A stretch of 64,000 bases of DNA from QQWI01 sp964522015 (lineage in GTDB: Bacteria; Bacillota; Clostridia; Peptostreptococcales; Acidaminobacteraceae), in the NCBI GenBank assembly GCA_964522015.1, contig CAZFST010000002.1, positions 186,001 to 250,000 of the forward strand. Direction: 5' to 3'. Positions within the stretch are counted from its first letter, which is position 1, and each line of letters opens with the position of its first letter. The translations under genes and the position numbers were made by a program. The notes below the pieces were generated by a model. It saw nothing but the letters and a program-made list of their open reading frames with translations, made no database searches and was not told the DNA's origin. Below, one piece after another: positions 1 through 8,049 of the stretch.

Positions 1-266
1 CGGGTCAAATTTTGTGGAAAATCATCCAATGAATCCAATGCAAAAATCTTTGCCCGTATTTTTTTTGACTGACTTTTTTGTTGATCAACCGCTTCTAAGA
101 TATCAGTCTCCAACTGGCCAACAGAAGCCGGAATATTGTAAGCCATCAAAAATGTTGGATCCATAGGTTGAGAAGGGTCATCTAGAATAACCACAATACG
201 CTTTGCTTGTAAAGGATAGTTGTACCAATTGAGATGTATATTCTTATATTCTATAATCATACCCAT
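1..266 (-). CDS. hypothetical protein, 5' part only (runs off window start)
   Basis: An uninterrupted frame on the minus strand from ATG at 266 to the window edge, about 88 codons. It begins MGMIIEYKNIHLNWYNYP and is fairly hydrophilic, with no signal peptide or membrane segment in the visible part. A GGAGGT ribosome binding site at 271-276 lies 4 bases from this ATG and 10 bases from a second in-frame ATG at 260; either could be used. I do not recognise the family. It is transcribed divergently from queT. Confidence 0.6.
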   Translation of the reverse strand, partial: MGMIIEYKNIHLNWYNYPLQAKRIVVILDDPSQPMDPTFLMAYNIPASVGQLETDILEAVDQQKSQSKKIRAKIFALDSLDDFPQNLT

Positions 267-366
267 AAGCACCTCCTAAATGGTTGATAGTGAACACTGA
301 TGTCGTATCAAGTTGCAAACAACTAAGAAGCTTATTTAATAGATACCCCTAAATCCATATTTTATC

Positions 367-394
367 TTTACATATTCGCAAACTCTGATACAAT
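367..394 (+). promoter_or_regulatory. SigA-type promoter for the queT transcript
   Basis: -35 TTTACA (367-372) and -10 TACAAT (389-394) with a 16-base spacer. Predicted transcription start is near 401, about 20 bases before the riboswitch fold. Confidence 0.6.
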
Positions 395-420
395 ATATCA
401 GTATTCTAATTTAATCGATA

Positions 421-457
421 ATAGTGTTTACATGGTTACCCACTCTAAAAAACATGT
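421..457 (+). ncRNA. preQ1-I type riboswitch aptamer (probable)
   Basis: The segment folds as the small preQ1-I H-type pseudoknot. P1 is AGTG (423-426) with CACT (441-444). The P1 loop contains CATG (431-434), which can pair with CATG (453-456) in the 3' tail. Between them lies the A-rich tract CTAAAAAA typical of this class, and the C residues expected to contact the ligand (439-440) sit just before the 3' strand of P1. Known preQ1-I riboswitches control queuosine genes including queT, and the next gene is queT. Assigned by eye; a covariance-model search would settle it. Confidence 0.72.
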
Positions 458-493
458 TGAAGTGCTTTTTTTGTGCATTTCTTCATTTTTGGT

Positions 494-529
494 AACTCCG
501 TACACACCAGTGTGAAAGGGGTTTTTTTT
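494..529 (+). terminator. expression platform hairpin of the queT leader
   Basis: AACTCC (494-499) pairs with GGGGTT (518-523) around an inner CACAC/GTGTG stem (503-507 / 510-514), followed by a run of eight T. The hairpin is a plausible intrinsic terminator, and it also buries the AAAGGGG ribosome binding site (515-521), so ligand control could act on transcription or translation. Confidence 0.6.
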
Positions 530-1054
530 GTGTCTAAAATGAACGCGCGTCAATTGGCTATTTCTGGACTTATCGCAGCATTATACGTGGTCTTAACCTT
601 GGCATTTGCAGGATTTTCTTATGGTGAGATTCAATTTAGAGTCTCGGAAGTTCTTGTCTTACTGCCCTTTATCAATCCGATTTTTATACCTGCCATCACC
701 ATCGGTACCTTTATTGCAAATCTGTATGGCCCCTTTGGGGTTGCTGATGCTTTTGCAGGTAGCTTGGCATCCCTTATTGCCATGGTCCTTGTCTGGCAAA
801 CCCGCCGTCTTCTTGGGGACAAACTGAAGAGTTTATTTGTGGCTTCACTATGGCCTGTACTCATCAATGCCCTTTATGTGCCTGCCATCATCATCGCCCT
901 GGATCCAAATACACCTTGGGTTGCGTTTACGCCTATTGGTATTTCAGTGGCAATTGGTGAATTTGCGGTGGTGAGCATTGCTGGCGTGATTATCTTTCAC
1001 AAATTTAAAGATCACCCTTCCCTCATGACGATATTAGGGAAACCAAAGCTATAA
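530..1054 (+). CDS. queT: QueT-family queuosine precursor transporter (S component)
   Basis: A small integral membrane protein of the QueT/ECF S-component family, expected to bind a 7-deazaguanine queuosine precursor (preQ1 or preQ0) and import it with the shared ECF energising module, which is not encoded here. The sequence after the start, MSKMNARQLAISGLIAALY, followed by a motif with YGEIQFRVSE, is characteristic of QueT. Five to six hydrophobic segments span the rest. I place the start at GTG 530, 8 bases after AAAGGGG (515-521). A longer frame opens at 473, but that would lie within the leader hairpins. An ATG at 539 is the alternative. Expression is probably controlled by the preQ1 aptamer upstream. 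A terminator follows at once, so the gene is monocistronic. Confidence 0.88.
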   Translation: MSKMNARQLAISGLIAALYVVLTLAFAGFSYGEIQFRVSEVLVLLPFINPIFIPAITIGTFIANLYGPFGVADAFAGSLASLIAMVLVWQTRRLLGDKLKSLFVASLWPVLINALYVPAIIIALDPNTPWVAFTPIGISVAIGEFAVVSIAGVIIFHKFKDHPSLMTILGKPKL

Positions 1055-1062
1055 CTAGTTCG

Positions 1063-1090
1063 AACCAATCCAGTTGGGTTGGTTTTTTTT
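1063..1090 (+). terminator. intrinsic terminator of queT
   Basis: Nine-base-pair stem AACCAATCC (1063-1071) / GGGTTGGTT (1076-1084) with an AGTT loop, then an eight-T tract. Confidence 0.85.
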
Positions 1091-1110
1091 GTTTCCACAA
1101 GGGACAGAAC

Positions 1111-1139
1111 TTGACACACCCCTTGATATCTATTATAAT
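1111..1139 (+). promoter_or_regulatory. near-consensus SigA promoter
   Basis: -35 TTGACA (1111-1116), 17-base spacer, -10 TATAAT (1134-1139). The gene start lies 23 bases past the -10. It likely drives the transposase-like gene and trxB. Confidence 0.85.
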
Positions 1140-1161
1140 GTACTAGAAAGGGGTCATACTC

Positions 1162-1929
1162 ATGGCAAGAAAAGCACGGGAAAAAGCACTTTATTCAACT
1201 TATAAAATCGAACAAACCTGCTCTCAAACCCATTTTTTTAATTGCGATGATGAGCGGCTCTATTTTTTATCTTGTCTTAAAAGAACACAGATGCAATATG
1301 GTTTCTTTCTGCTAGGCTATCGCCTGGATAGCTCCGGCTATCAGTTAATCCTTTATGACAACGGCATCGATATTACTAAAATTATACGAACTTTAAATAT
1401 CGAATATGCACTTAAAAATGCCCGTCCCCAGTTTAAACTAAAAGAACGGTTTAAATCGGAAATCATTCAAGATAGCCAAGAACTCTTAAATGCCATTCGC
1501 ATTCTTAACAGAGATCAAGATTGCAATCCATTTAACAGCTATAGCATTTATTGTCAAGATCGGGATCCTGTCATCGACGACTCCATTGCACTGGCTATCT
1601 TTAGCCACAACCGCGAAACCTATACCGCTTTTATCCGCAATCAAATCAGTTTACTTTCTGAGGCGATTCCAACTCAGGGCATCGAACCCGCTTGCTCCAA
1701 TGGATGCATCCAGTCATTGGAAAAGGGAAAAGAAAAGCTAGAAGAGCTCCTTCAGCCCCATAATCTAATGGCTGAAGATCTGAAAAAGCATAAGTCATTA
1801 CGCAATGACCTCATCGTTTATTTTAGAAAGAATTCGATTCTCACCCTAAAAGAAATAGGTGACATGTTCTCAGGTATGAGCGAATCCGCCATCAGTAAAA
1901 TCATACGCAATCACATTGAAAAACCTTAA
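1162..1929 (+). CDS. REP/IS200-type transposase relative with degenerate catalytic site and C-terminal HTH
   Basis: 255 residues. The N-terminal ~130 follow the REP-associated tyrosine transposase (Y1_Tnp) layout: MARKAREK start, a cysteine/phenylalanine strand, then 'RFKSE' and 'IRILN' near 96-116. The two family signatures are altered. The usual D-N-H-x-H metal motif reads D56-S-S-G-Y60, and the RYIH motif carrying the catalytic tyrosine reads R113-I-L-N. The C-terminal ~60 residues (from about 200) form a helix-turn-helix (LTLKEIGDMFSGMSESAISK). The likely reading is an inactive, domesticated transposase kept as a DNA-binding protein. The frame is intact, has a near-consensus promoter and RBS, and ends 12 bases before trxB, so it may be cotranscribed with it. 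No terminal repeats of an element are visible. Confidence 0.7.
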   Translation: MARKAREKALYSTYKIEQTCSQTHFFNCDDERLYFLSCLKRTQMQYGFFLLGYRLDSSGYQLILYDNGIDITKIIRTLNIEYALKNARPQFKLKERFKSEIIQDSQELLNAIRILNRDQDCNPFNSYSIYCQDRDPVIDDSIALAIFSHNRETYTAFIRNQISLLSEAIPTQGIEPACSNGCIQSLEKGKEKLEELLQPHNLMAEDLKKHKSLRNDLIVYFRKNSILTLKEIGDMFSGMSESAISKIIRNHIEKP

Positions 1930-1941
1930 TAGGAGGCTCTC

Positions 1942-2901
1942 ATGTCAGTGACACTTAACAACATGTTTCAAACAAACAACTTGAATGCCCAATACGACAT
2001 CCTGGTTGTTGGCGCAGGCCCAGCGGGTCTGACAGCAGCTGTCTACGCTAAAAGAAAAGGCCTGTCTACCCTAGTGGTTGGCGAAAAAATCGGTGGCCAA
2101 GTGATGGACACCACTTCAGTAGAAAACTACACTGGTTTTGAGTTTATTACGGGACAAGATCTCTCCCATGCTTTCCAGCACCACGTTGAATCTTTGAATG
2201 TAACTATTAAAGAATACACAAAGGTATTGAGTATCGAGGATCAAGGGGCTGTAAAAATCGCCACCCTTGAAGATGGCTCAAAAGTTGAAGCTAAGGCCAT
2301 TATTCTTGCCACTGGTTCAAAATCTAAAAAGTTGGGTGTCCCTGGTGAAGATGCATTTTATGGCCGCGGGGTCACTTATTGCGCCATTTGCGATGGTCCT
2401 TTGTTTCAAGACCGCAGGGTGATTGTGGCCGGTGGTGGCAACAGCGCCATCGAAGCGGCAGTGGACCTGGCAAAAATTGCAGAACACGTCACTGTGGTTC
2501 ACAGAAGCCAACTCCGTGCAGACCAAATCGTCATTGACCAGCTCAGCAAGTATCCTAATGTCACAATCTTACTTCAAACGCAGATGCTTGAGATTCAAGG
2601 TGAAAAAATGGTCAAAGGCGTCCGTGTTCTTGACAAAGGAACAGGCCAAGAATCCTTTATAGAAGCCAGTGGTGTTTTTGTAGAAATTGGCTATATACCT
2701 AACAGCGAATGGTTAAACGGCCTTGTCAAACTAAATGACAATGGAGAAGTTCTCATTGATGCCCATGGTCAAACCTCAACACCTGGCATCTTTGCTGCAG
2801 GAGACCTGACACAAGTTCCATATAAGCAAGTGGTTGTAGCAGCAGGCGAAGGAGCCAAGGCAGCCCTTACCGCAAATGACTATATCAATCGACTGGGTTA
2901 A
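1942..2901 (+). CDS. trxB: thioredoxin reductase (NADPH)
   Basis: 319-residue flavoprotein that passes electrons from NADPH through FAD and a CxxC disulfide to thioredoxin in the cytosol. Visible motifs: FAD-binding GAGPAG at 24-29, redox pair C147-A-I-C150, NADPH-binding GGGNSA starting at 164, and the C-terminal FAD motif GIFAAGD. The length is normal for the low-molecular-weight type, apart from about 15 extra residues before the first strand. RBS AGGAGG lies just upstream. Its place before msrA fits, since MsrA is recycled by thioredoxin; no thioredoxin gene is in view. Confidence 0.95.
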   Translation: MSVTLNNMFQTNNLNAQYDILVVGAGPAGLTAAVYAKRKGLSTLVVGEKIGGQVMDTTSVENYTGFEFITGQDLSHAFQHHVESLNVTIKEYTKVLSIEDQGAVKIATLEDGSKVEAKAIILATGSKSKKLGVPGEDAFYGRGVTYCAICDGPLFQDRRVIVAGGGNSAIEAAVDLAKIAEHVTVVHRSQLRADQIVIDQLSKYPNVTILLQTQMLEIQGEKMVKGVRVLDKGTGQESFIEASGVFVEIGYIPNSEWLNGLVKLNDNGEVLIDAHGQTSTPGIFAAGDLTQVPYKQVVVAAGEGAKAALTANDYINRLG

Positions 2902-2953
2902 ATTTTTTTCAGTGCTTCACGTAATCAACTTATAATCGTTAAGGAGGGTTCCC

Positions 2954-3439
2954 ATGGAAAAAACAATGGTACTAGCAGGTGGTTGCTTTTGGGGCTTAGA
3001 AGCCTATTTTCATAAATACGATGGCATTGTAAAAACCGAAGTTGGCTATGCCAATGGCCTCTTGCCAAACCCAGTCTACGACCAAGTCAAAAAAGGTGGT
3101 ACAGGGTATGCAGAAGCTGTCTATGTCACCTATAACACAGATCAAATGTCCACTGAATTACTGCTTGAAAAATTTTGGCAAGTCATTGACCCAACCGTCC
3201 TTAATCGCCAGGGTCCAGACCTTGGACACCAGTATAGAACCGGTATTTATTACACAGACCCTTCCGATTTAGAGGCCATAAACACTTCAAAAACAAACGC
3301 CCAAAAGGCCTACGAGAAGCCGATTGTCACCGAAATCGAACCCCTAAAAAACTATTACACAGCAGAAGACTACCACCAAGATTACTTGACTAAAAATCCA
3401 AATGGCTATTGCCACATCGATTTATCTCTTTACGATTAA
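2954..3439 (+). CDS. msrA: peptide-methionine (S)-S-oxide reductase
   Basis: 161-residue repair enzyme reducing the S epimer of methionine sulfoxide in proteins. The catalytic GCFWG motif (active Cys near residue 11) is present, as are VGYANG, the GLGHQYR-like region (DLGHQYRTGIYY) and the end YHQDYL. RBS AAGGAGGG is 6 bases upstream. The 52-base gap after trxB contains TATAAT (2930-2935), so a separate weak promoter is possible, but read-through from trxB is the simpler view. No msrB is fused or adjacent. Confidence 0.95.
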   Translation: MEKTMVLAGGCFWGLEAYFHKYDGIVKTEVGYANGLLPNPVYDQVKKGGTGYAEAVYVTYNTDQMSTELLLEKFWQVIDPTVLNRQGPDLGHQYRTGIYYTDPSDLEAINTSKTNAQKAYEKPIVTEIEPLKNYYTAEDYHQDYLTKNPNGYCHIDLSLYD

Positions 3440-3474
3440 CAAACTAATACATGATCACTAAATGATTAACAAAA

Positions 3475-3500
3475 AAGCCTCCTGATTTCTCAGGGGGCTT
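3475..3500. terminator. bidirectional terminator between msrA and amidohydrolase gene
   Basis: Eleven-base-pair stem AAGCCTCCTGA (3475-3485) / TCAGGGGGCTT (3490-3500), with A and T tracts on both sides. It lies between two convergent genes. Confidence 0.85.
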
Positions 3501-3508
3501 TGATTTTG

Positions 3509-5002
3509 CTATTTGTTCCCATGGTGCCATTGCTGTTGTAGCCACGTGGCCACAATATGATTTTCCATGGGGGTCTCGAGACAAACTTCTAGGGGTTGAT
3601 CGAGAAGAACCCAAGCATCTTCAGGGGTCTCCACTCTTTGGTAATCTAAAAGGGCATCCTCTAAGAGCAGTCCTTGATCAGCTAAATAGATGATAGGTTT
3701 ACTGTCTAATGTGCTGCGCTTGACGGCACAAAAGAGGCCTTTGATCACATCTGGGGTATCAATGGGTGCATCAGAACTCATATAAAGGGGAATCCCCATT
3801 TCTCGCATGGTGCTCCAAACATAAGAGGATTCAGCTCTTTCTAGACCAACTCGCTGATAAACCATTTTTGCATCTTCGTGAATAAAAATCGGTTGAATAT
3901 AGGCCCGAATTCCAAGGGCTGCCATCCGCTTTAAAATTTCTGGATTTGTGATTTGACAGTGGACGATTCCGGACTTTTCCAGGTACTCCTTTGTGGCCTC
4001 CAGTTGTTCAAAGCCAGCTAAAACACGGGAAATTGCACCATCTCCAATGGCATGTATGGACAGGGGCAGTCCTACTTTATGGGCTCGCCCCATCAAATCA
4101 AACAAAACACGGTCCTCTTGAATGGCGATGCCCAGTTGATCCGGTGCATCTGAATAAGGCGCTAGCAACTGGGCAGTCCTCGCCCCCAGGGAACCATCGG
4201 TAAATAACTTTAGCGATCCGATTTCAAACCGCCTACCTCTTAGTCGCCCCATGTGAGATGCAATCTCTTCTGGGATACCTTGAGCTTGCTCAATCACCTT
4301 GAGTTTCAAGTGACCAGATAAGACTAAATCCTCAAAAACAGACATGATTTCTACGGCACTTAAGTTGGGAAAGCTGGTGAGATCGTCGGAATGGACTGAA
4401 CAGATCCCTTTAGAAATCAGATCATTTTGGGCTAGCAAAATGCACTCCCGTACGGTTTCCAGGGTACCATTATAATAGCCACCGTTGGTTAACAGAGAAC
4501 GGGCTCGCTCCCGAAGAACACCGGTTGGCTTGCCCTGGGCATCTAGATCAATCATGCCACCGGCTATCACAGGTGCTTCTTGGTCCAAGCCAAGGGCTTC
4601 AATCACAAAACTATTCACCACCGTCACATGGCCACAGATTCTGGATAATAAGATTGGTCTATCTGTGGCAATTTGGTCAAGATCCTGTCGGGTGGGCATT
4701 CTTTTTTCTACAAAAGCTTCTTGATTCCAACCGAAGGCTTCAATGGTGGCTTTTTCTTGAGATTGGGTAGACTCATTAAACTCATTAATTGATTTAGACT
4801 CTTTTAGACATGCAATCAGTTTCGCAATGGAATCAATCTCTCTTAAATCGGTTTGCCTTAAAAATTTACCGTATTCCACTAAATGCAGATGGGTGTCGCA
4901 AAAGCCCTTGACCAACTGGCCGGATGTCATCAATGCCTTGGCTTGAGCACCAGCAACCTCTAGGGGTTTACCATAAAATTGGGTTTCTATTGTCAGTGAC
5001 AT
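3509..5002 (-). CDS. amidohydrolase, YtcJ-like (amidohydrolase family 3)
   Basis: 497-residue TIM-barrel metal-dependent hydrolase. The metal-binding H38-L-H40 is in DTHLHL. A later SIHAIGDGA, an HCQ and a SSDAPID motif supply the other His and the Asp of the amidohydrolase site. The N-terminal beta-sandwich that usually precedes HxH is short (about 37 residues versus 60-70 in typical YtcJ), although the start at ATG 5002 has a clear GGAGG site. The substrate is unknown; family members hydrolyse amides, carbamates or imides. It lies 23 bases after the EAL gene on the same strand and probably shares its transcript, a pairing with no obvious logic. Confidence 0.85.
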   Translation of the reverse strand: MSLTIETQFYGKPLEVAGAQAKALMTSGQLVKGFCDTHLHLVEYGKFLRQTDLREIDSIAKLIACLKESKSINEFNESTQSQEKATIEAFGWNQEAFVEKRMPTRQDLDQIATDRPILLSRICGHVTVVNSFVIEALGLDQEAPVIAGGMIDLDAQGKPTGVLRERARSLLTNGGYYNGTLETVRECILLAQNDLISKGICSVHSDDLTSFPNLSAVEIMSVFEDLVLSGHLKLKVIEQAQGIPEEIASHMGRLRGRRFEIGSLKLFTDGSLGARTAQLLAPYSDAPDQLGIAIQEDRVLFDLMGRAHKVGLPLSIHAIGDGAISRVLAGFEQLEATKEYLEKSGIVHCQITNPEILKRMAALGIRAYIQPIFIHEDAKMVYQRVGLERAESSYVWSTMREMGIPLYMSSDAPIDTPDVIKGLFCAVKRSTLDSKPIIYLADQGLLLEDALLDYQRVETPEDAWVLLDQPLEVCLETPMENHIVATWLQQQWHHGNK

Positions 5003-5025
5003 ATGTCCTCCAATGTGTTGATTTC

Positions 5026-7860
5026 TCAGTAATCGCTGCCAGGAAAAGGCTCATGGACCCACTCATCTAGACATTTTAAGACGTCTTCTTCCAGAAGCGG
5101 CTTTGAATAATAATAGCCTTGAATTGAATCAAACCCCATATTTAGTAGGGACTTCAATTGACCACGGGTCTCAACCCCTTCAGCCACGGTCTTAATATTG
5201 GTGCTCTGACAATAAGAAAGTACAGCCTGAACCATAGCGCTTACATGTCGATCAACCACCATTTTGTGTACGAGTTGCTTATCAATTTTCAATTGCGTCA
5301 GGGGTAAATTCAATAAATTATTAATGGAAGAATAACCACTCCCAAAATCGTCCAAAGACAGACCAATCCCAAGCTCTTGCAGTCTCTGGAGTTTTGAGAT
5401 AACAAAGCTGTCCCTTTCAAGGGCAATGGATTCAGTGACTTCTAGCTTTAAAACATTTAAATCAAGTGCGTACTTTTTTACCAATCTCATCAGGTCAGCT
5501 TCAAAATGGGCATGCATCAGCTGAAGCACTGAAATATTCACAGAAATGCTCAACTTATGGGTGCGATCCCGATTAATCTGCTTGATAAAGATTATGGCTG
5601 ATTCTAAAACAAAGGCACCCAAGGATACAATCATCCCTGTTTTTTCTGCTATCGGTATAAACACATCTGGAGAAACCAATCCCCACTGAGGGTGTTGCCA
5701 CCTGACCAAGGCTTCAAAGCCAATCACTTGCTGACTTGGCAGGCCGACAATTGGCTGGTACATCACATAAATCTCATTAAAGGAAAGTGCATTCTTGAGA
5801 TAGTTCTCCATTTGAATTCGGCCAAGAACCTCTGCTTTAAAGGCATCATCATAAAAAACATATTCAATCCCAGAACGCTCTTTAGCAGCGTAAGTCGCAA
5901 GATCTGCATGCCTTAAAAGTTCTGTCAAATTACTGGCATCCTTAGGATAGACTGTAACACCAATGCTGACATTGATCTTGACAGTCCGATCATCCACTAA
6001 AATCTCTTGATTTAAATCTGCCAAGAGTTGTTCAATAAAAAGCACAATTTGTTCCCGTTCAGACAATCCGCAAAGTACCACAACATATTCATCACCACTA
6101 AATCTAGCCACTTGCGCCTCTGAGGGTGCAATTTTCTTTAATCGATTAGCGGTTTCCTTTAGTACAAGATCTCCCAGGGGATGGCCAAAGGTATCGTTGA
6201 TATACTTAAAATTATCAATATCAATAAACAGGATGGCCCCTTCTTTTTGATCTGCTATTTCTTTTTCTATAAATTCTTGAATGGTAAATCGATTACCAAG
6301 ATTGGTGAGAGCATCTTTGTAGGCAAGTGCATGAATCCGGGCTTCGTTTTCTTTTCTAACCGTTACGTCAATATGGGAACCAATAATACGGGTCCAACTA
6401 CCTTCTTCGTTGTAAAAGATTTTCCCAACCGATTGAATCCAGCGATAGGATCCATGTAAATCCATAACTCTAAACTCACTTTCGTAGATGGCGATGTGCT
6501 TAGCAACACTTTCTGAGATGGCTCCTTGGACAAGCTCTCGGTCATCAGGATGTATAAGGGCTTGCCATTCCTGTAAAGTAGATGACTCTACATCCAGATC
6601 AAATCGACTATACCAATCTTTACTAAGTAGCTTAAAGGAACCATCAGATTCCATAACCCAAAGCCCCTCTTTAGACGCTTCAAAGATAGCCCGGTAACGT
6701 TCCTCACTTTCCCGAATGTTTTCTCGGTTTAGGTAAAGGGCATCATATTGATTTTTCAATGTTTCTTCTGATGCGTAAAGGGCTTCGTAGAGGGTTGTCA
6801 TTTCATTATGGTGGTCGTTAAAACTTTGAATCATATCATTAAACCCGATAATCAGTTCTCCCACCTCATCCTGACTTTTTACATCACAAAGAATTTGATA
6901 ATCACCAGATCTTGCAATCCTCATGGTTTTTGTCAGGGCGATTATGGGTTTTGACAAATACCGTGCAACACGGCTTGCCACAAAAAATACGAGTACGATG
7001 GTCAAGAAGCCTACAAGACCAATACTGGTTAGGGCCAATCTGGATATTTCACTGATGGCCTTATTAGGGACACAGCCAATGAAGTAGTAAGACTGAGTTT
7101 CCAGTGTACGTTTAAAGTACGTGGTTTCGCCATCGGAAAAGCGCTGGCCATCTTTTAAATCAATCAGCGCCTTATGAAGCATATCCAGGTGGTGATTTTC
7201 CAGTTGGGTCGATCGACTTACCAAAATTTGGTTATTTTGATTGACTAAGAGTAAGTCTCCAACGCTACCAAATCCAGTTTTTTGCATAATCGAACGGATA
7301 TCACTTAGCAATAAATCGACGCCCACAGCCCCACTTTCACCATTTTTAAAGGTAATAAATTGAGCCCCAGTAATGACTAATTCCCCAGTGCCAACATCAA
7401 TATAGGGTTCTGACCACTGGGTTTTGTCTGGACTTCCCTTGGCTAAAATATACCAACTTCTAACCCTCGGGTCATAGCTTGGTTCAATAAACCGCTTGGG
7501 CGACATATAAAACTCGCCCCCCTCGGTACCAAAATAAAGGGTGGTGGCATTGGCAATGTTGCTCTTGACACCATCCAGAATCGGCTCAAATGATTCTTTT
7601 ATCACATTCATAGATAGATCAAGGTTATTCAAGGCTTTTAGTTGGGTTACCACAGACTTAATGGAAAAATCTGCATCGGATAAAACATCTTCAAATAAGT
7701 ATTCAGTGGCGTAAATCATACTATCTATTTCACTTAGATAACGATTCTCAATTTGTACGGAAGTCACTAAAAAAGTAGCGCTACTAGATAAAACAACCAC
7801 TAGCGACACCATTAATATCATACTAATCATAATCTTTGATTTGATGCTAGAAATCTTCAT
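5026..7860 (-). CDS. membrane c-di-GMP enzyme: dCache-HAMP-PAS-GGDEF-EAL
   Basis: 944 residues. Order: TM near 9-31, extracellular double-Cache sensor (~35-270) with RVRSWYILAKG, TM ~276-298, HAMP ~300-350, coiled coil ~350-390, PAS/PAC ~390-505, GGDEF ~510-670, EAL ~690-930. The GGDEF signature is S588-G-D-E-Y592, a variant compatible with activity or GTP binding. The EAL half keeps E716-A-L, the SVNIS asparagine, the EVTES glutamate, DDFGSGYSS, KIDKQLV and AEGVET, so phosphodiesterase activity is likely. It presumably tunes c-di-GMP in response to a small extracellular ligand. Its own promoter is at 7890-7918. Confidence 0.93.
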   Translation of the reverse strand: MKISSIKSKIMISMILMVSLVVVLSSSATFLVTSVQIENRYLSEIDSMIYATEYLFEDVLSDADFSIKSVVTQLKALNNLDLSMNVIKESFEPILDGVKSNIANATTLYFGTEGGEFYMSPKRFIEPSYDPRVRSWYILAKGSPDKTQWSEPYIDVGTGELVITGAQFITFKNGESGAVGVDLLLSDIRSIMQKTGFGSVGDLLLVNQNNQILVSRSTQLENHHLDMLHKALIDLKDGQRFSDGETTYFKRTLETQSYYFIGCVPNKAISEISRLALTSIGLVGFLTIVLVFFVASRVARYLSKPIIALTKTMRIARSGDYQILCDVKSQDEVGELIIGFNDMIQSFNDHHNEMTTLYEALYASEETLKNQYDALYLNRENIRESEERYRAIFEASKEGLWVMESDGSFKLLSKDWYSRFDLDVESSTLQEWQALIHPDDRELVQGAISESVAKHIAIYESEFRVMDLHGSYRWIQSVGKIFYNEEGSWTRIIGSHIDVTVRKENEARIHALAYKDALTNLGNRFTIQEFIEKEIADQKEGAILFIDIDNFKYINDTFGHPLGDLVLKETANRLKKIAPSEAQVARFSGDEYVVVLCGLSEREQIVLFIEQLLADLNQEILVDDRTVKINVSIGVTVYPKDASNLTELLRHADLATYAAKERSGIEYVFYDDAFKAEVLGRIQMENYLKNALSFNEIYVMYQPIVGLPSQQVIGFEALVRWQHPQWGLVSPDVFIPIAEKTGMIVSLGAFVLESAIIFIKQINRDRTHKLSISVNISVLQLMHAHFEADLMRLVKKYALDLNVLKLEVTESIALERDSFVISKLQRLQELGIGLSLDDFGSGYSSINNLLNLPLTQLKIDKQLVHKMVVDRHVSAMVQAVLSYCQSTNIKTVAEGVETRGQLKSLLNMGFDSIQGYYYSKPLLEEDVLKCLDEWVHEPFPGSDY

Positions 7861-7889
7861 GGGTCACCTACTGTCTATATTCTTACCTT

Positions 7890-7918
7890 ATTATACAGTA
7901 TGCAGTGAAACAAGCCAA
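7890..7918 (-). promoter_or_regulatory. promoter of the GGDEF-EAL / amidohydrolase transcript
   Basis: On the minus strand: -35 TTGGCT (7918-7913), 17-base spacer, -10 TATAAT (7895-7890). The gene starts 30 bases downstream. Confidence 0.65.
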
Positions 7919-7950
7919 CTGACCAGTCTATCATTTACCCCCTTTCTTTT

Positions 7951-7996
7951 CAAAAAAATAAGGGGGTTCCCTCACTGGCTCAGTGAAAGAATCCCC
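7951..7996 (-). terminator. terminator of the clpE gene
   Basis: Minus-strand hairpin with GGGG/CCCC at the base, UUC/GAA, and TCACTG/CAGTGA around an AGC loop, followed by TTATTTTTTT. It lies ~55-100 bases past the clpE stop. Confidence 0.75.
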
Positions 7997-8049
7997 GCAA
8001 TATTAGGTCTAATGTTAATTTGATGGTGCAGGTGGTTTGAATGCACCTC

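Noticed and set aside
6085..6099. Degenerate (dead) GGDEF domain
   Set aside because: SGDEY differs at the first and last positions only; S-G-D-E variants are known to be active, so loss of activity cannot be claimed.
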